Positions 24,182-32,374 of a DNA stretch of 43,896 nt are shown one piece after another; positions within the stretch are counted from its first letter, which is position 1, and each line of letters opens with the position of its first letter. The stretch is from Lysinibacillus sp. (GTDB lineage Bacteria; Bacillota; Bacilli; Bacillales_A; Planococcaceae). Location of the stretch: contig JAPSKP010000001.1 of NCBI GenBank assembly GCA_031181585.1, forward strand, positions 1 through 43,896, given 5' to 3'. The notes below the pieces were generated by a model that saw only the letters and a program-made list of their open reading frames with translations, ran no database searches and was not told where the DNA came from. The translations under genes were made by a program, and so were the position numbers.

Positions 24182-25876
24182 CTATTTTGCTTCTTGTTCT
24201 GCTGCCATTTTTGCTTTTTCTTCATCCACCAGTGTACGGCGCAGAATTTTCCCAACAGCTGTTTTCGGCAGCTCATTACGGAACTCATATAATCGAGGTA
24301 CTTTATAGGAAGCCAGATTTTGACGGCAATAAGTATTTAATTCTTTATCCGTTACGGTATGTCCTTCCTTCAGAACGATATAGGCTTTCACTGTCTCTCC
24401 ACGGTACGGATCAGGAATCCCTGCTACTACACATTCTTGAATCGCATCATGCTCATACAATACTTCCTCGACTTCTCGTGGATAGATATTATAGCCCCCT
24501 GCAATGATCATATCTTTCTTGCGGTCCACTACGTAGAAGTATCCGTTTTCATCCATATAGCCTAGGTCTCCAGTAAGGAACCAGCCATCTGCAAATGTCA
24601 TAGCCGTATCCTCTGGGCGATTCCAATATCCCTTCATTACCTGTGGACCTTTGATCGCAATCTCTCCTATTTCTCCCGGCGGCATTATTTCACTATCGCC
24701 TGAGCGTAAAATGACAGCATCAGTATTGGGCCATGGTACTCCGATTGACCCATTGACGCGATCGTCCCAAATGAAATTGGCATGCGTGACAGGGGAAGTC
24801 TCTGTCAGACCATAACCTTCTACCAGCTTACCGCCTGTAATTTCCTCAAACTTTTCCTGTACTTCAACCGGCAGTGGAGCAGAACCGCTTATACAGGCTT
24901 TGATTGATGATAAATCATACTTGCCTAAATCAGGATGGTTCAGCAGGCCAATATACATTGTTGGTGCTCCAGGGAATAATGTCGGCTTTTGTTTATCAAT
25001 CGTCTTTAATGTATCCTCGACATCAAACTTTGGCAGCAGCACCATCTTGCTTCTTTTCATAACTGATAAAATCAACACAGTCGTCATTCCATATACATGG
25101 AAGAATGGCAGGAGCCCCAGAATCGTTTCTTCGCCGTCTACACATTTATATAACCAATGACTACACGCCGTTGTATTGGCAATCAAATTTTTATGCGTTA
25201 GCATAACTCCTTTCGGGAACCCTGTAGTGCCTCCCGTATATTGCAGTAATGCTAGATCTTCTTCAAAATCAAATGGGACTTCAAGCTCTTTGATCGGCGC
25301 GGAACGCATGATTTCTGTAAATAGATGATTCATGCCGCTATGTTCCACTTTGACAGTGAATCCATATTGCTTCTTCTGGATAAATGGATAGACGAGGTTT
25401 TTCGGGAATGGCAGATAATCCTTGATGGCTGCTACGATGACATGTTCTATCTGAGTTTCCTTCAATACCTTTGTAATACGAGGGTATAAAATGTCGAGAC
25501 CTAAGATGACTTTCGCTCCAGAATCAGTCATCTGATACTGCAGCTCGCGCTCTGTATAAAGCGGGTTCGTTTGGACAACGATCCCTCCTGCATACAAAAT
25601 TCCGTAGTAAGCTATGACTGCCTGTGGACAGTTTGGCAGCATGATTGCTACCCGATCACCTTTTTCCACACCCAGCCTCCCCAGATAATTAGCAAATTTA
25701 ATCGCCGACTCGTATACTTCCCTATACGTAATATCCTTGCCTAAAAAGTGAATTGCTACTTTACCCGGACTTGCTTTGTAAGCATCCGTCAAAAATTGAT
25801 AAACCGGTATTTCCGGTATTTCAACTTCATGCGGAATCTGCTCTGGATATTTCTTTAACCATACCTTTTCCGTCAT
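24182..25876 (-). CDS. lcfA: Long-chain fatty acid-CoA ligase (LcfA)
   Basis: Activates fatty acids to acyl-CoA through an acyl-adenylate. The 564-aa ANL-superfamily enzyme shows the P-loop LQYTGGTTGFPKGVMLTHKN near residue 200, FPGAPTMYIGLLN, the adenine motif VEGYGLTETSPVTHANF near 355, GDLGYMDENGYFYVVDRKKDMIIAGGYNIYPREVEE near 435-470 and the C-terminal catalytic lysine in KTAVGKILRR. The start is ATG at 25876 (MTEKVWLKKYPEQIPHEV), just after GGGGCGAGG; the upstream ATG at 25954 has no ribosome binding site and lies in the promoter. First gene of the lcfA-fadR-fadB-etfB-etfA operon. Confidence 0.95.
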   Translation of the reverse strand: MTEKVWLKKYPEQIPHEVEIPEIPVYQFLTDAYKASPGKVAIHFLGKDITYREVYESAIKFANYLGRLGVEKGDRVAIMLPNCPQAVIAYYGILYAGGIVVQTNPLYTERELQYQMTDSGAKVILGLDILYPRITKVLKETQIEHVIVAAIKDYLPFPKNLVYPFIQKKQYGFTVKVEHSGMNHLFTEIMRSAPIKELEVPFDFEEDLALLQYTGGTTGFPKGVMLTHKNLIANTTACSHWLYKCVDGEETILGLLPFFHVYGMTTVLILSVMKRSKMVLLPKFDVEDTLKTIDKQKPTLFPGAPTMYIGLLNHPDLGKYDLSSIKACISGSAPLPVEVQEKFEEITGGKLVEGYGLTETSPVTHANFIWDDRVNGSIGVPWPNTDAVILRSGDSEIMPPGEIGEIAIKGPQVMKGYWNRPEDTAMTFADGWFLTGDLGYMDENGYFYVVDRKKDMIIAGGYNIYPREVEEVLYEHDAIQECVVAGIPDPYRGETVKAYIVLKEGHTVTDKELNTYCRQNLASYKVPRLYEFRNELPKTAVGKILRRTLVDEEKAKMAAEQEAK

Positions 25877-25925
25877 AGAACCTCGCCCCTTCGCCTCATA
25901 CTTTTTAATTTTCTGATTATTCAAC

Positions 25926-25954
25926 ATTATAATTAAAAAAGAAAGCGGATTCAA
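25926..25954 (-). promoter_or_regulatory. Sigma-A promoter of lcfA
   Basis: On the minus strand TTGAAT (25949-25954), exactly 17 bp, TATAAT (25926-25931). Only a half FadR site (TTGAATAATCA) is visible just downstream. Confidence 0.68.
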
Positions 25955-26006
25955 TTGATTTTTACTTTATTTTTCGTTTTATGCTCGAATATGCACGTTT
26001 TTTCTT

Positions 26007-26035
26007 GTTAATGTTATGACTCAAATAACGTTAAC
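26007..26035. repeat. Inverted repeat upstream of the lcfA promoter
   Basis: Arms GTTAATGTTAT (26007-26017) and ATAACGTTAAC (26025-26035) match at 10 of 11 positions around a 7-bp centre. It is about 55 bp upstream of the lcfA -35 and 25 bp from the yshE-operon terminator region. No T-run, so it is more likely a protein-binding site than a terminator. Confidence 0.45.
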
Positions 26036-26091
26036 AGCCATTTATTTCTATTAAATGCCTGCATTGTTTTATAAATATATTTTTCTAATAT

Positions 26092-26124
26092 AAAAAAGCA
26101 GCAAATGTATTTTTTACATCTGCT
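26092..26124 (-). terminator. Terminator of the zapA-to-yshE gene cluster
   Basis: On the minus strand AGCAGATGTA pairs with TACATTTGCT (one G-U) around an A5 loop, followed by GCTTTTTTATA. It begins 10 bp after the stop of the 26-codon gene. Confidence 0.85.
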
Positions 26125-26134
26125 ACTTTCCATT

Positions 26135-26215
26135 TTATACAGTGGACAAATAGTATATGCCAACCGCTAAAAAAATAATGCATACGACAATTAGTATTTT
26201 AGATAATTTCTCCAT
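26135..26215 (-). CDS. 26-residue single-span membrane peptide
   Basis: The reading frame starts MEKLSKILIVVCIIFLAVG and ends IYYLSTV. It is one hydrophobic helix of about 18 residues (7-23) with a positively charged N-terminus, so the N-terminus should stay in the cytoplasm. The ATG at 26215 has AGGAG seven bases upstream, and this ribosome binding site overlaps the yshE stop codon (TAGGAG). A strong terminator follows 10 bp after the stop. All three signs indicate a true last gene of the yshE transcript. Function is unknown; because of its coupling it may be a partner of the membrane protein YshE (inference). Confidence 0.68.
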   Translation of the reverse strand: MEKLSKILIVVCIIFLAVGIYYLSTV

Positions 26216-26225
26216 CTCTTTACTC

Positions 26226-26639
26226 CTATAAAATACTTGCCCCAATAATGAATGAAAGACCTACTGAAATGGTAAAGGATATAAATCCAACAGAACGGTT
26301 ATCATTCTCGATTTCTTCATCTACCTTAAATTTAGGTGTTAAAAATTCAAATAAAATATAAGCGAAAATTAATAGCATGAATCCATATAAACCCCAGCCA
26401 ATCATTTCTCCTAAAGTAGAATGGCGTTCAATGGAATAGCGGAATATATTACACACCCCTAATATTTTCCCACCTGTAGCAAGTGCAACGGCAACATTAC
26501 CTTTTTTAATTTCTTCCCAGTTTCTATATTTTGTAACGATTTCAAAAATGACCATCGATACTACTAAACAAAGGACAACTACACTGAAATAACCTGCAGT
26601 TTCTACTAAAGGGTTTTGCCAAAATGATGAACCGAGCAT
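26226..26639 (-). CDS. yshE: DUF350 membrane protein (YshE)
   Basis: A 137-aa integral membrane protein with four hydrophobic segments (about residues 12-32, 48-66, 78-98, 116-135). It has the DUF350 features of a glutamate/tyrosine-containing first helix and a central NVAVALATGGKILGV repeat-like segment. B. subtilis yshE occupies the same place between mutS2 and lcfA. Function is unestablished. The ATG at 26639 has AAGGGGAG; the gene starts 14 bp behind mutS2 and is followed without gap by a 26-codon membrane-peptide gene. Confidence 0.85.
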   Translation of the reverse strand: MLGSSFWQNPLVETAGYFSVVVLCLVVSMVIFEIVTKYRNWEEIKKGNVAVALATGGKILGVCNIFRYSIERHSTLGEMIGWGLYGFMLLIFAYILFEFLTPKFKVDEEIENDNRSVGFISFTISVGLSFIIGASIL

Positions 26640-26653
26640 TCTCTTCTCCCCTT

Positions 26654-29023
26654 TTATTTTAATTCGACTACGGTTACCCCGAAGCCGCCTTCTCCTGCCT
26701 CACCATAGCGGAATGATTTCACACGTTTATGTGTCTTCAAGTATTGTTGAATTCCTTGACGCAGAGCCCCTGTTCCTTTACCGTGAATAATTGATACACG
26801 CGGATAATTTGCTAATAGTGCATCATCTAAATATTTCTCTGTACGTAAAAGAGCTTCTTCGTAACGTTCCCCTCGGAGATCCAATTCAAGCTTCACATGG
26901 CCGCTGCGGTTTTTGACGTTCGCCATCGTGCGTGTCGGCTGTTCCTTTTCAGGCTTAATGTACTGCAGGTCAGATTCATTCAGCTTCATTTTCAAGATAC
27001 CGATTTGTACTACCCAGTCCTGCTCTCCCGCTTTTTCTAAAATCGTACCTTTTTGTCCATAGCTAAGCACCTTCACCTCATCACCAACTTTGAGGTTCTG
27101 CGCACGCTCGCGTTCTGCAACCGCTTTTTTCAGTACTTTGTTTTCTTCCTTCGGTGCTGCTTCTTCCAAACGTTTTTTAGCATCAATCAGTTCGTGCTCT
27201 TTGACAACACGGCTTGCGTTTTTTTGCATTTCTCGCAGCTCAGAGATAATCTTTTCTGCTTCCGCCTTTGCATCATCCACTATACGACGCGCTTTATCTC
27301 TGGCTTTCTTCTCAAGATTATCTTTCTTTTCATCATATACACGGATTCGTTCTTCTAATTGAGCTTTTAATTGTTCTGCTTCTTCTAGCAATTCATGTGC
27401 TTCATCTGCTTCCTTTTCCGAACGCAGACGGCTTTCTTCCAGCGATGCAATCATCGATTCCACTTCATGACGATCTGTTCCTGTGAAGGTTTTTGCCTGG
27501 CTGATAATATGCTCGCCAAGACCCAGTCGCTTAGAAATCTCAAAGGCATTGGAACGTCCAGGAACACCAATCAATAGACGATATGTAGGACTCAGTGTCT
27601 CTACATCAAATTCTACAGAAGCATTCACAACGCTAGGACGGTTGTAGCCATAAGCCTTTAATTCCGGATAGTGGGTTGTTGCCATAACGCGCGCTCCGTA
27701 TCCAACAACCTCATCCAAGATGGAAATAGCAAGAGCTGCACCTTCCTGCGGATCTGTACCCGCTCCAAGTTCATCAAATAGCACAAGTGAGCGGTCATCA
27801 AATTTCGATAAAATATCTACGATGTTTACCATATGAGAAGAAAACGTCGATAAGCTTTGTTCAATCGATTGTTCATCACCAATATCAGCAAAAATCTGCT
27901 CAAACACAGCAAGCTCCGAACCATCCAAAGCCGGTACCGGCAGCCCAGACTGAGCCATTATCGTGCATAACCCTACTGTTTTTAATGTAACTGTTTTACC
28001 ACCTGTATTTGGACCCGTAATGACAATTGCTGTAATTTCACGACCGAATTCAATTGTATTTGGAACCGCTTCCTCAATCGGTAGCAACGGATGTCTTGCG
28101 CGAACTAATTTTGTATAGCCTTCATTATTCATTTTCGGCATCGTGCATTTATTTGCCTGCCCATATTTGCCTTTTGCTAACACGACATCTATTTCTCCAA
28201 GCAGACCGACAAGCACAAACAAATCATGTGCTACTTCCTGCACTTTCGCTGAAAGCTCAAGCAAAATACGCTCGATTTCCGCCTGCTCCTTTACTTTTAG
28301 ACGCTGTACTTCATTGTTTGCTTGTACGACTGCATCCGGCTCGATAAAAAGTGTCTGTCCAGAGGATGATTGATCATGCACAATCCCTCCGTAGTGACCA
28401 CGGTATTCCTGCTTTACGGGAATTACAAAACGATCGTTACGAATCGTAATAATCGCATCCGACAGCATTTTCGCCGCATTTGCTCCTCGAATCAGACTCT
28501 CCAGTTTTTGACGAACCTTTGCTTCCTCAGCACGCAGGGACTGGCGGATAGAGCGCAGCGCCGGGCTTGCAGAATCAAGCACGCCGCCATTCTCATCGAT
28601 GCAGTCATTAATTTCATGCTGAAGCGCTGTCAAGATCGGCATTTGCTCTTTACGCTCTAAAAAGTGAGGAATTTGAACAGCTTCCTCCGACTCAATGTCT
28701 TCCAGGAAATTACGTAAGATGCGGCTTGCGCGAATCGTGCTGGCGATTTCCATCAATTCCATCGGGCTCAGCATCCCGCCAATCTGGGCACGCTTTGCAT
28801 GCGGTCTAACATCAAAGATGCCACCCATTGGAACATTTCCCTTAACTCGCAGGATAGACAGCCCCTCATCCATCTCTTCTAGCAAGGCTACTACCGTATC
28901 AAAATCTGTTTCGGGCACAAGCTCATCAACGGCACTTTTTCCAATGGAAGAGGTGCAGAAGCTTGCAACCTGTTGACGTACTTTATCAAATTCTAGTGTT
29001 TTCAATGCGCGCTCCGCAATCAT
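26654..29023 (-). CDS. mutS2: MutS2 (ATPase / Smr endonuclease)
   Basis: MutS paralogue that binds branched DNA; in B. subtilis it also acts on collided ribosomes (RqcU). Of 789 aa. Clamp/lever helices at the N-terminus, Walker A GPNTGGKT at 337-344, Walker B FDELGAGTDPQEGAAL, TTHYPELKAYG, a long Glu/Lys coiled coil (about 510-640), a KOW-like segment (LKVGDEVKVLSYGQKGTI) and a C-terminal Smr domain (LDLRGERYEEAL, IIHGKGTGALRQGI). The mismatch-recognition domain of MutS is missing, as in all MutS2. The ATG at 29023 with GGAGGTG is preferred over a start five codons upstream. Confidence 0.96.
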   Translation of the reverse strand: MIAERALKTLEFDKVRQQVASFCTSSIGKSAVDELVPETDFDTVVALLEEMDEGLSILRVKGNVPMGGIFDVRPHAKRAQIGGMLSPMELMEIASTIRASRILRNFLEDIESEEAVQIPHFLERKEQMPILTALQHEINDCIDENGGVLDSASPALRSIRQSLRAEEAKVRQKLESLIRGANAAKMLSDAIITIRNDRFVIPVKQEYRGHYGGIVHDQSSSGQTLFIEPDAVVQANNEVQRLKVKEQAEIERILLELSAKVQEVAHDLFVLVGLLGEIDVVLAKGKYGQANKCTMPKMNNEGYTKLVRARHPLLPIEEAVPNTIEFGREITAIVITGPNTGGKTVTLKTVGLCTIMAQSGLPVPALDGSELAVFEQIFADIGDEQSIEQSLSTFSSHMVNIVDILSKFDDRSLVLFDELGAGTDPQEGAALAISILDEVVGYGARVMATTHYPELKAYGYNRPSVVNASVEFDVETLSPTYRLLIGVPGRSNAFEISKRLGLGEHIISQAKTFTGTDRHEVESMIASLEESRLRSEKEADEAHELLEEAEQLKAQLEERIRVYDEKKDNLEKKARDKARRIVDDAKAEAEKIISELREMQKNASRVVKEHELIDAKKRLEEAAPKEENKVLKKAVAERERAQNLKVGDEVKVLSYGQKGTILEKAGEQDWVVQIGILKMKLNESDLQYIKPEKEQPTRTMANVKNRSGHVKLELDLRGERYEEALLRTEKYLDDALLANYPRVSIIHGKGTGALRQGIQQYLKTHKRVKSFRYGEAGEGGFGVTVVELK

Positions 29024-29046
29024 GAAAGACACCTCCAAAAATCAAA

Positions 29047-30756
29047 TTATTTATGTTTACGGATGAACTCCTCAAATTGATTCAAATTCCATGTGTTAAC
29101 AATCAACTCTTTTTTCACCCAAGCCTTTTGTGCATATTTTACACCAATATCCATGAAACGTAATTGATCAATCGCATGGGCATCTGTATTAATCGCAATT
29201 GGTACGTTTTTCTCCATTGCTATTTGCAAATATTCTGCAGCTAAATCGAGACGATAAGGATTGGCATTTAATTCTAAAATTTTACCATACTCTGCAGCCC
29301 AATCAATTAACTGCGGGACATCCGGGTCATATCCAGTACGCTGTCCAATGATACGCCCAGTTGGATGGGCAATCATATGTACATACGGATTTCTCATTGC
29401 TGTATGGAGCCGTTCCATAATTTTCTCTTGAGGCTGCGAGAAGCTAGAATGGATAGAAGCAATAACAAAGTCGAGTTCTCGCATTACATCATCCTCGAAA
29501 TCAAGACTTCCATCCGGTAAAATGTCCATCTCTGTCCCGCGGTACAGGCGGAAATCCGGATGGGCTTCATTGAATGCAAAAATCTCCAATTTTTGCTTGT
29601 CCAATCGTTCCGGCGTCAATCCATTGGCTACTTTTAAATACTGCGAGTGGTCGGTAATGACCCCATATGTGTAGCCGCGTGCAATTAACGCTTCTCCCAT
29701 CTCTGCTACAGAATGTGCTCCATCAGACCATGTCGTATGCATATGAAGATCACTAACGATATCTTCAAGCTGTGGAAGTGTTTCAAGCTCATCAAGCCGT
29801 TCGAGTTCACGCCCGTTTTCTCGAACAGTCGGCGGAATGAATGGCAAGTCGAAATGGGCAAAAAATGCTTCTTCCGTTTCAAATGTCACGAGTGATCCAT
29901 CTGGTTGTTCGACTCCGTACTCACTAATTTTCTTTCCTTGTGACTTTGCCAGCTGGCGCATCCGTACATTATGATCTTTCGAACCTGTAAAGTGATGCAG
30001 AGCTGTCGCAAATTCATCCAGCTTTACTAAACGGAAATCCACACTTACGGGATTTTCTAAATCCAATATGACGGATACCTTTGTATCACCGGCTGCAATC
30101 GTCTCCTGCACTGGCAGGCGGGATAAGATGGCTTCCCGAACTGTCTCATAATTTTCCGTAGCAATAATAAAGTCGATATCCTTACTTGTCTCTGTCACAC
30201 GACGGAAACTCCCGGCAACAGAAAACTTCTGTACTTCAGGCAAACTTGCCAGCAGTTCATTAATCTCAAAGACAATAAGCTCTAGTTCCCATACTGGCAG
30301 ACGTTCAACACGTGCCCCGAAATTTTCAAGCTCCTTCAAGATCTTTTCCTCTGTTTTTGCACCAAACCCAGCTAATGCCCTCACTTGGCCAGCCTCACAT
30401 GCTGCCTTTAGCGAGGCTGCATCCACAATATTCAGCTCTTGATACAGCTTCGCCAATTTCTTTCCGCCAAGTCCAGGCAGCTTCATAAGTGGTACCAGCC
30501 CTTTCGGCACGGCAGCCTCCAGCTCTTCAAGAACACTGGACTTGCCTGTTTCCATCAATTCATGAATAACAGCAGCCGTTCCTTTACCAATTCCTTTAAT
30601 CGCTGTAATATCATCTATCTGACTAAGGCTGCGCTCATCCGTTTCCAGTGCCGCTGCTGCTTTGCGGAATGCTGAAACCTTGAACGGATTCTCTCCCTGT
30701 AATTCCATGTATAATGCAATTTTCTCCAATGTACGGATAATGATTTTTTTATTCAA
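29047..30756 (-). CDS. polX: DNA polymerase/3'-5' exonuclease PolX
   Basis: Family X polymerase with a PHP exonuclease, acting in base-excision or gap-filling repair. 569 aa. N-terminal HhH domain (DITAIKGIGKGTAAVIHEL, LPGLGGKKLAKLY), nucleotidyltransferase with VAGSFRR and KDIDFIIA (metal aspartates), TGSKDHNVRMRQLAK, then the PHP domain: DLHMHTTWSDGAHS, TDHSQY, GTEMDILPDGSLD, IASIHSS, AHPTGR and INTDAHAID, a complete metal set. The start is TTG at 30756 (MNKKIIIRTLEKIALYMEL) with AGAGGAGG eight bases upstream; the ATG at 30783 reads through that ribosome binding site. Confidence 0.94.
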   Translation of the reverse strand: MNKKIIIRTLEKIALYMELQGENPFKVSAFRKAAAALETDERSLSQIDDITAIKGIGKGTAAVIHELMETGKSSVLEELEAAVPKGLVPLMKLPGLGGKKLAKLYQELNIVDAASLKAACEAGQVRALAGFGAKTEEKILKELENFGARVERLPVWELELIVFEINELLASLPEVQKFSVAGSFRRVTETSKDIDFIIATENYETVREAILSRLPVQETIAAGDTKVSVILDLENPVSVDFRLVKLDEFATALHHFTGSKDHNVRMRQLAKSQGKKISEYGVEQPDGSLVTFETEEAFFAHFDLPFIPPTVRENGRELERLDELETLPQLEDIVSDLHMHTTWSDGAHSVAEMGEALIARGYTYGVITDHSQYLKVANGLTPERLDKQKLEIFAFNEAHPDFRLYRGTEMDILPDGSLDFEDDVMRELDFVIASIHSSFSQPQEKIMERLHTAMRNPYVHMIAHPTGRIIGQRTGYDPDVPQLIDWAAEYGKILELNANPYRLDLAAEYLQIAMEKNVPIAINTDAHAIDQLRFMDIGVKYAQKAWVKKELIVNTWNLNQFEEFIRKHK

Positions 30757-30778
30757 TGAAGTTGCCTCCTCTGATAAT

Positions 30779-30814
30779 CGCAAAAATACTTCTCCCTAAC
30801 CGAGAGAAGTATTT
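30779..30814 (-). terminator. Terminator or attenuator between cvpA and polX
   Basis: Perfect 11-bp stem AAATACTTCTC / GAGAAGTATTT (30784-30794 with 30804-30814) followed on the minus strand by TTTTG. It lies just before the polX ribosome binding site, so it may reduce rather than block read-through. Confidence 0.65.
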
Positions 30815-30825
30815 ACGTTTTGTCA

Positions 30826-31365
30826 TTATTTTGAGTAAATATACCACCATTTCTGGAACATAGACGAAATGAACGGCGTATGCTCCAGCATCAGTCCGGT
30901 GATAAACGACCCATCGAGCCGGGTCTGTATACCTTCTAGCGGCAGAAGTGCCAATACATATAAGAGGATAAATAATAGGAAATATACCTCTACAAAACCA
31001 AGCACTGCTCCAAGCAGGCGATTAATGCTGCCGAGTACCGGCAAGTATTTCAAGAAATCAAGCATTGATCCAAGAATCTGTAAAAGAATCTTGACTGCAA
31101 AGAAAATCAGTGCAAACGCAATGACCCGATAAAACGTGCGGTCTGCATCGATGCCGACAAGCTCCAATGTAGAAGTTGCACTTTCTGCAAACCCCGGATA
31201 GGGAATCCACAGTAAAAACTTCTGCGCAAGCGGCTTATAATAAATGAGTGCAACAACGACGGCTAGTAGAAATCCAAACATATGAATTGCCTGTACTACA
31301 AGCCCGCGTCTCGCTCCCACAATAATTCCCGCAATAAAAATAAGCAATATTAATAAATCCAGCAT
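30826..31365 (-). CDS. CvpA family membrane protein (YshB)
   Basis: A 179-aa membrane protein with four hydrophobic segments (about 1-16, 25-44, 75-100, 115-142) and the CvpA pattern IIVGARRGLVVQAIHMFGFLLAVVVALIYY. E. coli CvpA is linked to colicin V production and envelope stress; the role in Bacillales is unknown. The position between zapA and polX equals B. subtilis yshB. ATG at 31365 with AAAGGA; 5 bp behind zapA. Confidence 0.87.
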   Translation of the reverse strand: MLDLLILLIFIAGIIVGARRGLVVQAIHMFGFLLAVVVALIYYKPLAQKFLLWIPYPGFAESATSTLELVGIDADRTFYRVIAFALIFFAVKILLQILGSMLDFLKYLPVLGSINRLLGAVLGFVEVYFLLFILLYVLALLPLEGIQTRLDGSFITGLMLEHTPFISSMFQKWWYIYSK

Positions 31366-31370
31366 TTACT

Positions 31371-31631
31371 TCAATCCTTTAACTTTTTCAGTTGCTCCTC
31401 AAGCGCCTCTACTTGCTCTTTCAGCTTTAGGTATTCATGAACGGTATTCACAGCTGTTAATACAGCGAGCTTTGCATTATCCAATGTTGGATTATGGACG
31501 CTAATTTCACGCATTTTATCATCTACGATTGAAGCGACTAATCTCATATGGCCCGTAGACTCAGGACCGACAACCTTATACGTCTGCCCGTATATTTCTA
31601 CTGAAATCCGGTTTTTTTCTTGTTCAGCCAA
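31371..31631 (-). CDS. zapA: Cell division protein ZapA
   Basis: Small FtsZ-bundling protein of the division ring. The 86-aa protein has the globular N-terminal part [36 protein letters not shown] and a C-terminal coiled coil ([32 protein letters not shown]). The start is TTG at 31631 ([16 protein letters not shown]), eight bases behind GGGGGGG; this matches the roughly 85-residue family. The ATG at 31673 would add a hydrophobic 14-residue tail that no ZapA has. First gene of the cluster. Confidence 0.92.
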   Translation of the reverse strand: MAEQEKNRISVEIYGQTYKVVGPESTGHMRLVASIVDDKMREISVHNPTLDNAKLAVLTAVNTVHEYLKLKEQVEALEEQLKKLKD

Positions 31632-31884
31632 AGTGAACCCCCCCACCAGCATAAGCAATAACAACCTAAGCACCTAAGCCCGCTAACTCTGTTTCGGCTT
31701 CTTGCTTAAAGGGCAGATATCTGCCTCGATTATGTATAAAATCATAATATATATCATACCATTTACCATTTAGACATAGCAACTTATTCCCTGTTTCAAC
31801 TGTTAGCTTCTGCAATCTATAGCCCTTTAGCGTTTTCCCAGCCAGGGAATCATGAAGATAAACCTCAAATTTTTTGAAAGCCGA

Positions 31885-32138
31885 TTACAAATTAAATAGG
31901 TCGTGCGGTGCTGCGATCATAAAGCCGGCGACGCCATTATTGCCCCTGTCTGCTTATAGTATAATCTTCGTCTTCCTATACGAAAAATCCTTCAATATCC
32001 GGATTACTACTACCGCTCCTTCTTTCTCGGTACGAATGACTACCGGGAGCTTTTTTTCCGTTGTGTCTTGATCACGTAACCTCTGCTCAGTCTGTCCTGT
32101 AATATAGATGTCATAGCTTCCTCATCCTCAGTATTCAT
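31885..32138 (-). pseudogene. Decayed small gene with frameshift and in-frame stop
   Basis: From ATG at 32138 the minus strand reads MNTEDEEAMTSILQDRLSRG... through VIKTQRKK, then meets a run of seven A (32051-32057 on the plus strand as T). One additional A would continue the frame into KLPVVIRTEKEGAVVVIRIL and DFSYRKTKIIL. This ends in a TAA at 31954, after which the same frame goes on as NNGVAGFMIAAPHDLFNL to a second stop at 31885. The composition is protein-like throughout. I do not recognise the family. A sequencing error in the A-run or a phase-variable tract are alternatives to a pseudogene. Confidence 0.38.
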
Positions 32139-32250
32139 TTTTTTATGAAACCTCAATAACAAATCATCAGTAAAAACCTGCTCTTAGTGTAAGGTACATC
32201 ACACCGTTTTAAAATGTTTCATTACCATTCCTGAGCTTCTTATCTACATA

Positions 32251-32279
32251 TAAAAAACACTCCCCTGGAAGGAAGTGCC
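32251..32279 (-). terminator. Terminator of the peptide/164-aa ORF transcript
   Basis: On the minus strand CACTTCC pairs with GGGAGTG (one G-U) around a six-base loop and is followed by TTTTTTAT. Confidence 0.72.
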
Positions 32280-32283
32280 TTGA

Positions 32284-32331
32284 GTGAATTATTGTTTAAG
32301 TGAATTATTGTTTAAGCGAATTATTTGTTAA
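32284..32331. repeat. Three tandem copies of a 16-bp unit
   Basis: GTGAATTATTGTTTAA occurs twice perfectly (32284-32299, 32300-32315), then a degenerate third copy GCGAATTATTTGTTAA (32316-32331). The array lies in the 3' untranslated region of the 164-aa ORF, before its terminator. The unit is not a multiple of three and is not a CRISPR repeat. Confidence 0.85.
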
Positions 32332-32374
32332 GTGTCGTTGTATTCCATTCAACGTAAAGTAGTGGTGTTAACCG

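Larger units (their letters stand above)
31674..32374. other. Accessory non-coding stretch between zapA and the 164-aa ORF
   Basis: Contains AT-rich promoter-like sequence before zapA, a 14-bp palindrome GGCAGATATCTGCC (31712-31725), a decayed small gene (31885-32138), a terminator (32251-32279) and a 16-bp tandem repeat (32284-32331). No intact gene was recognised. Confidence 0.6.

Noticed and set aside
32284..32331. Tandem repeat considered as a CRISPR array
   Set aside because: Units are directly adjacent with no spacers, only 16 bp long, and no cas genes are present.
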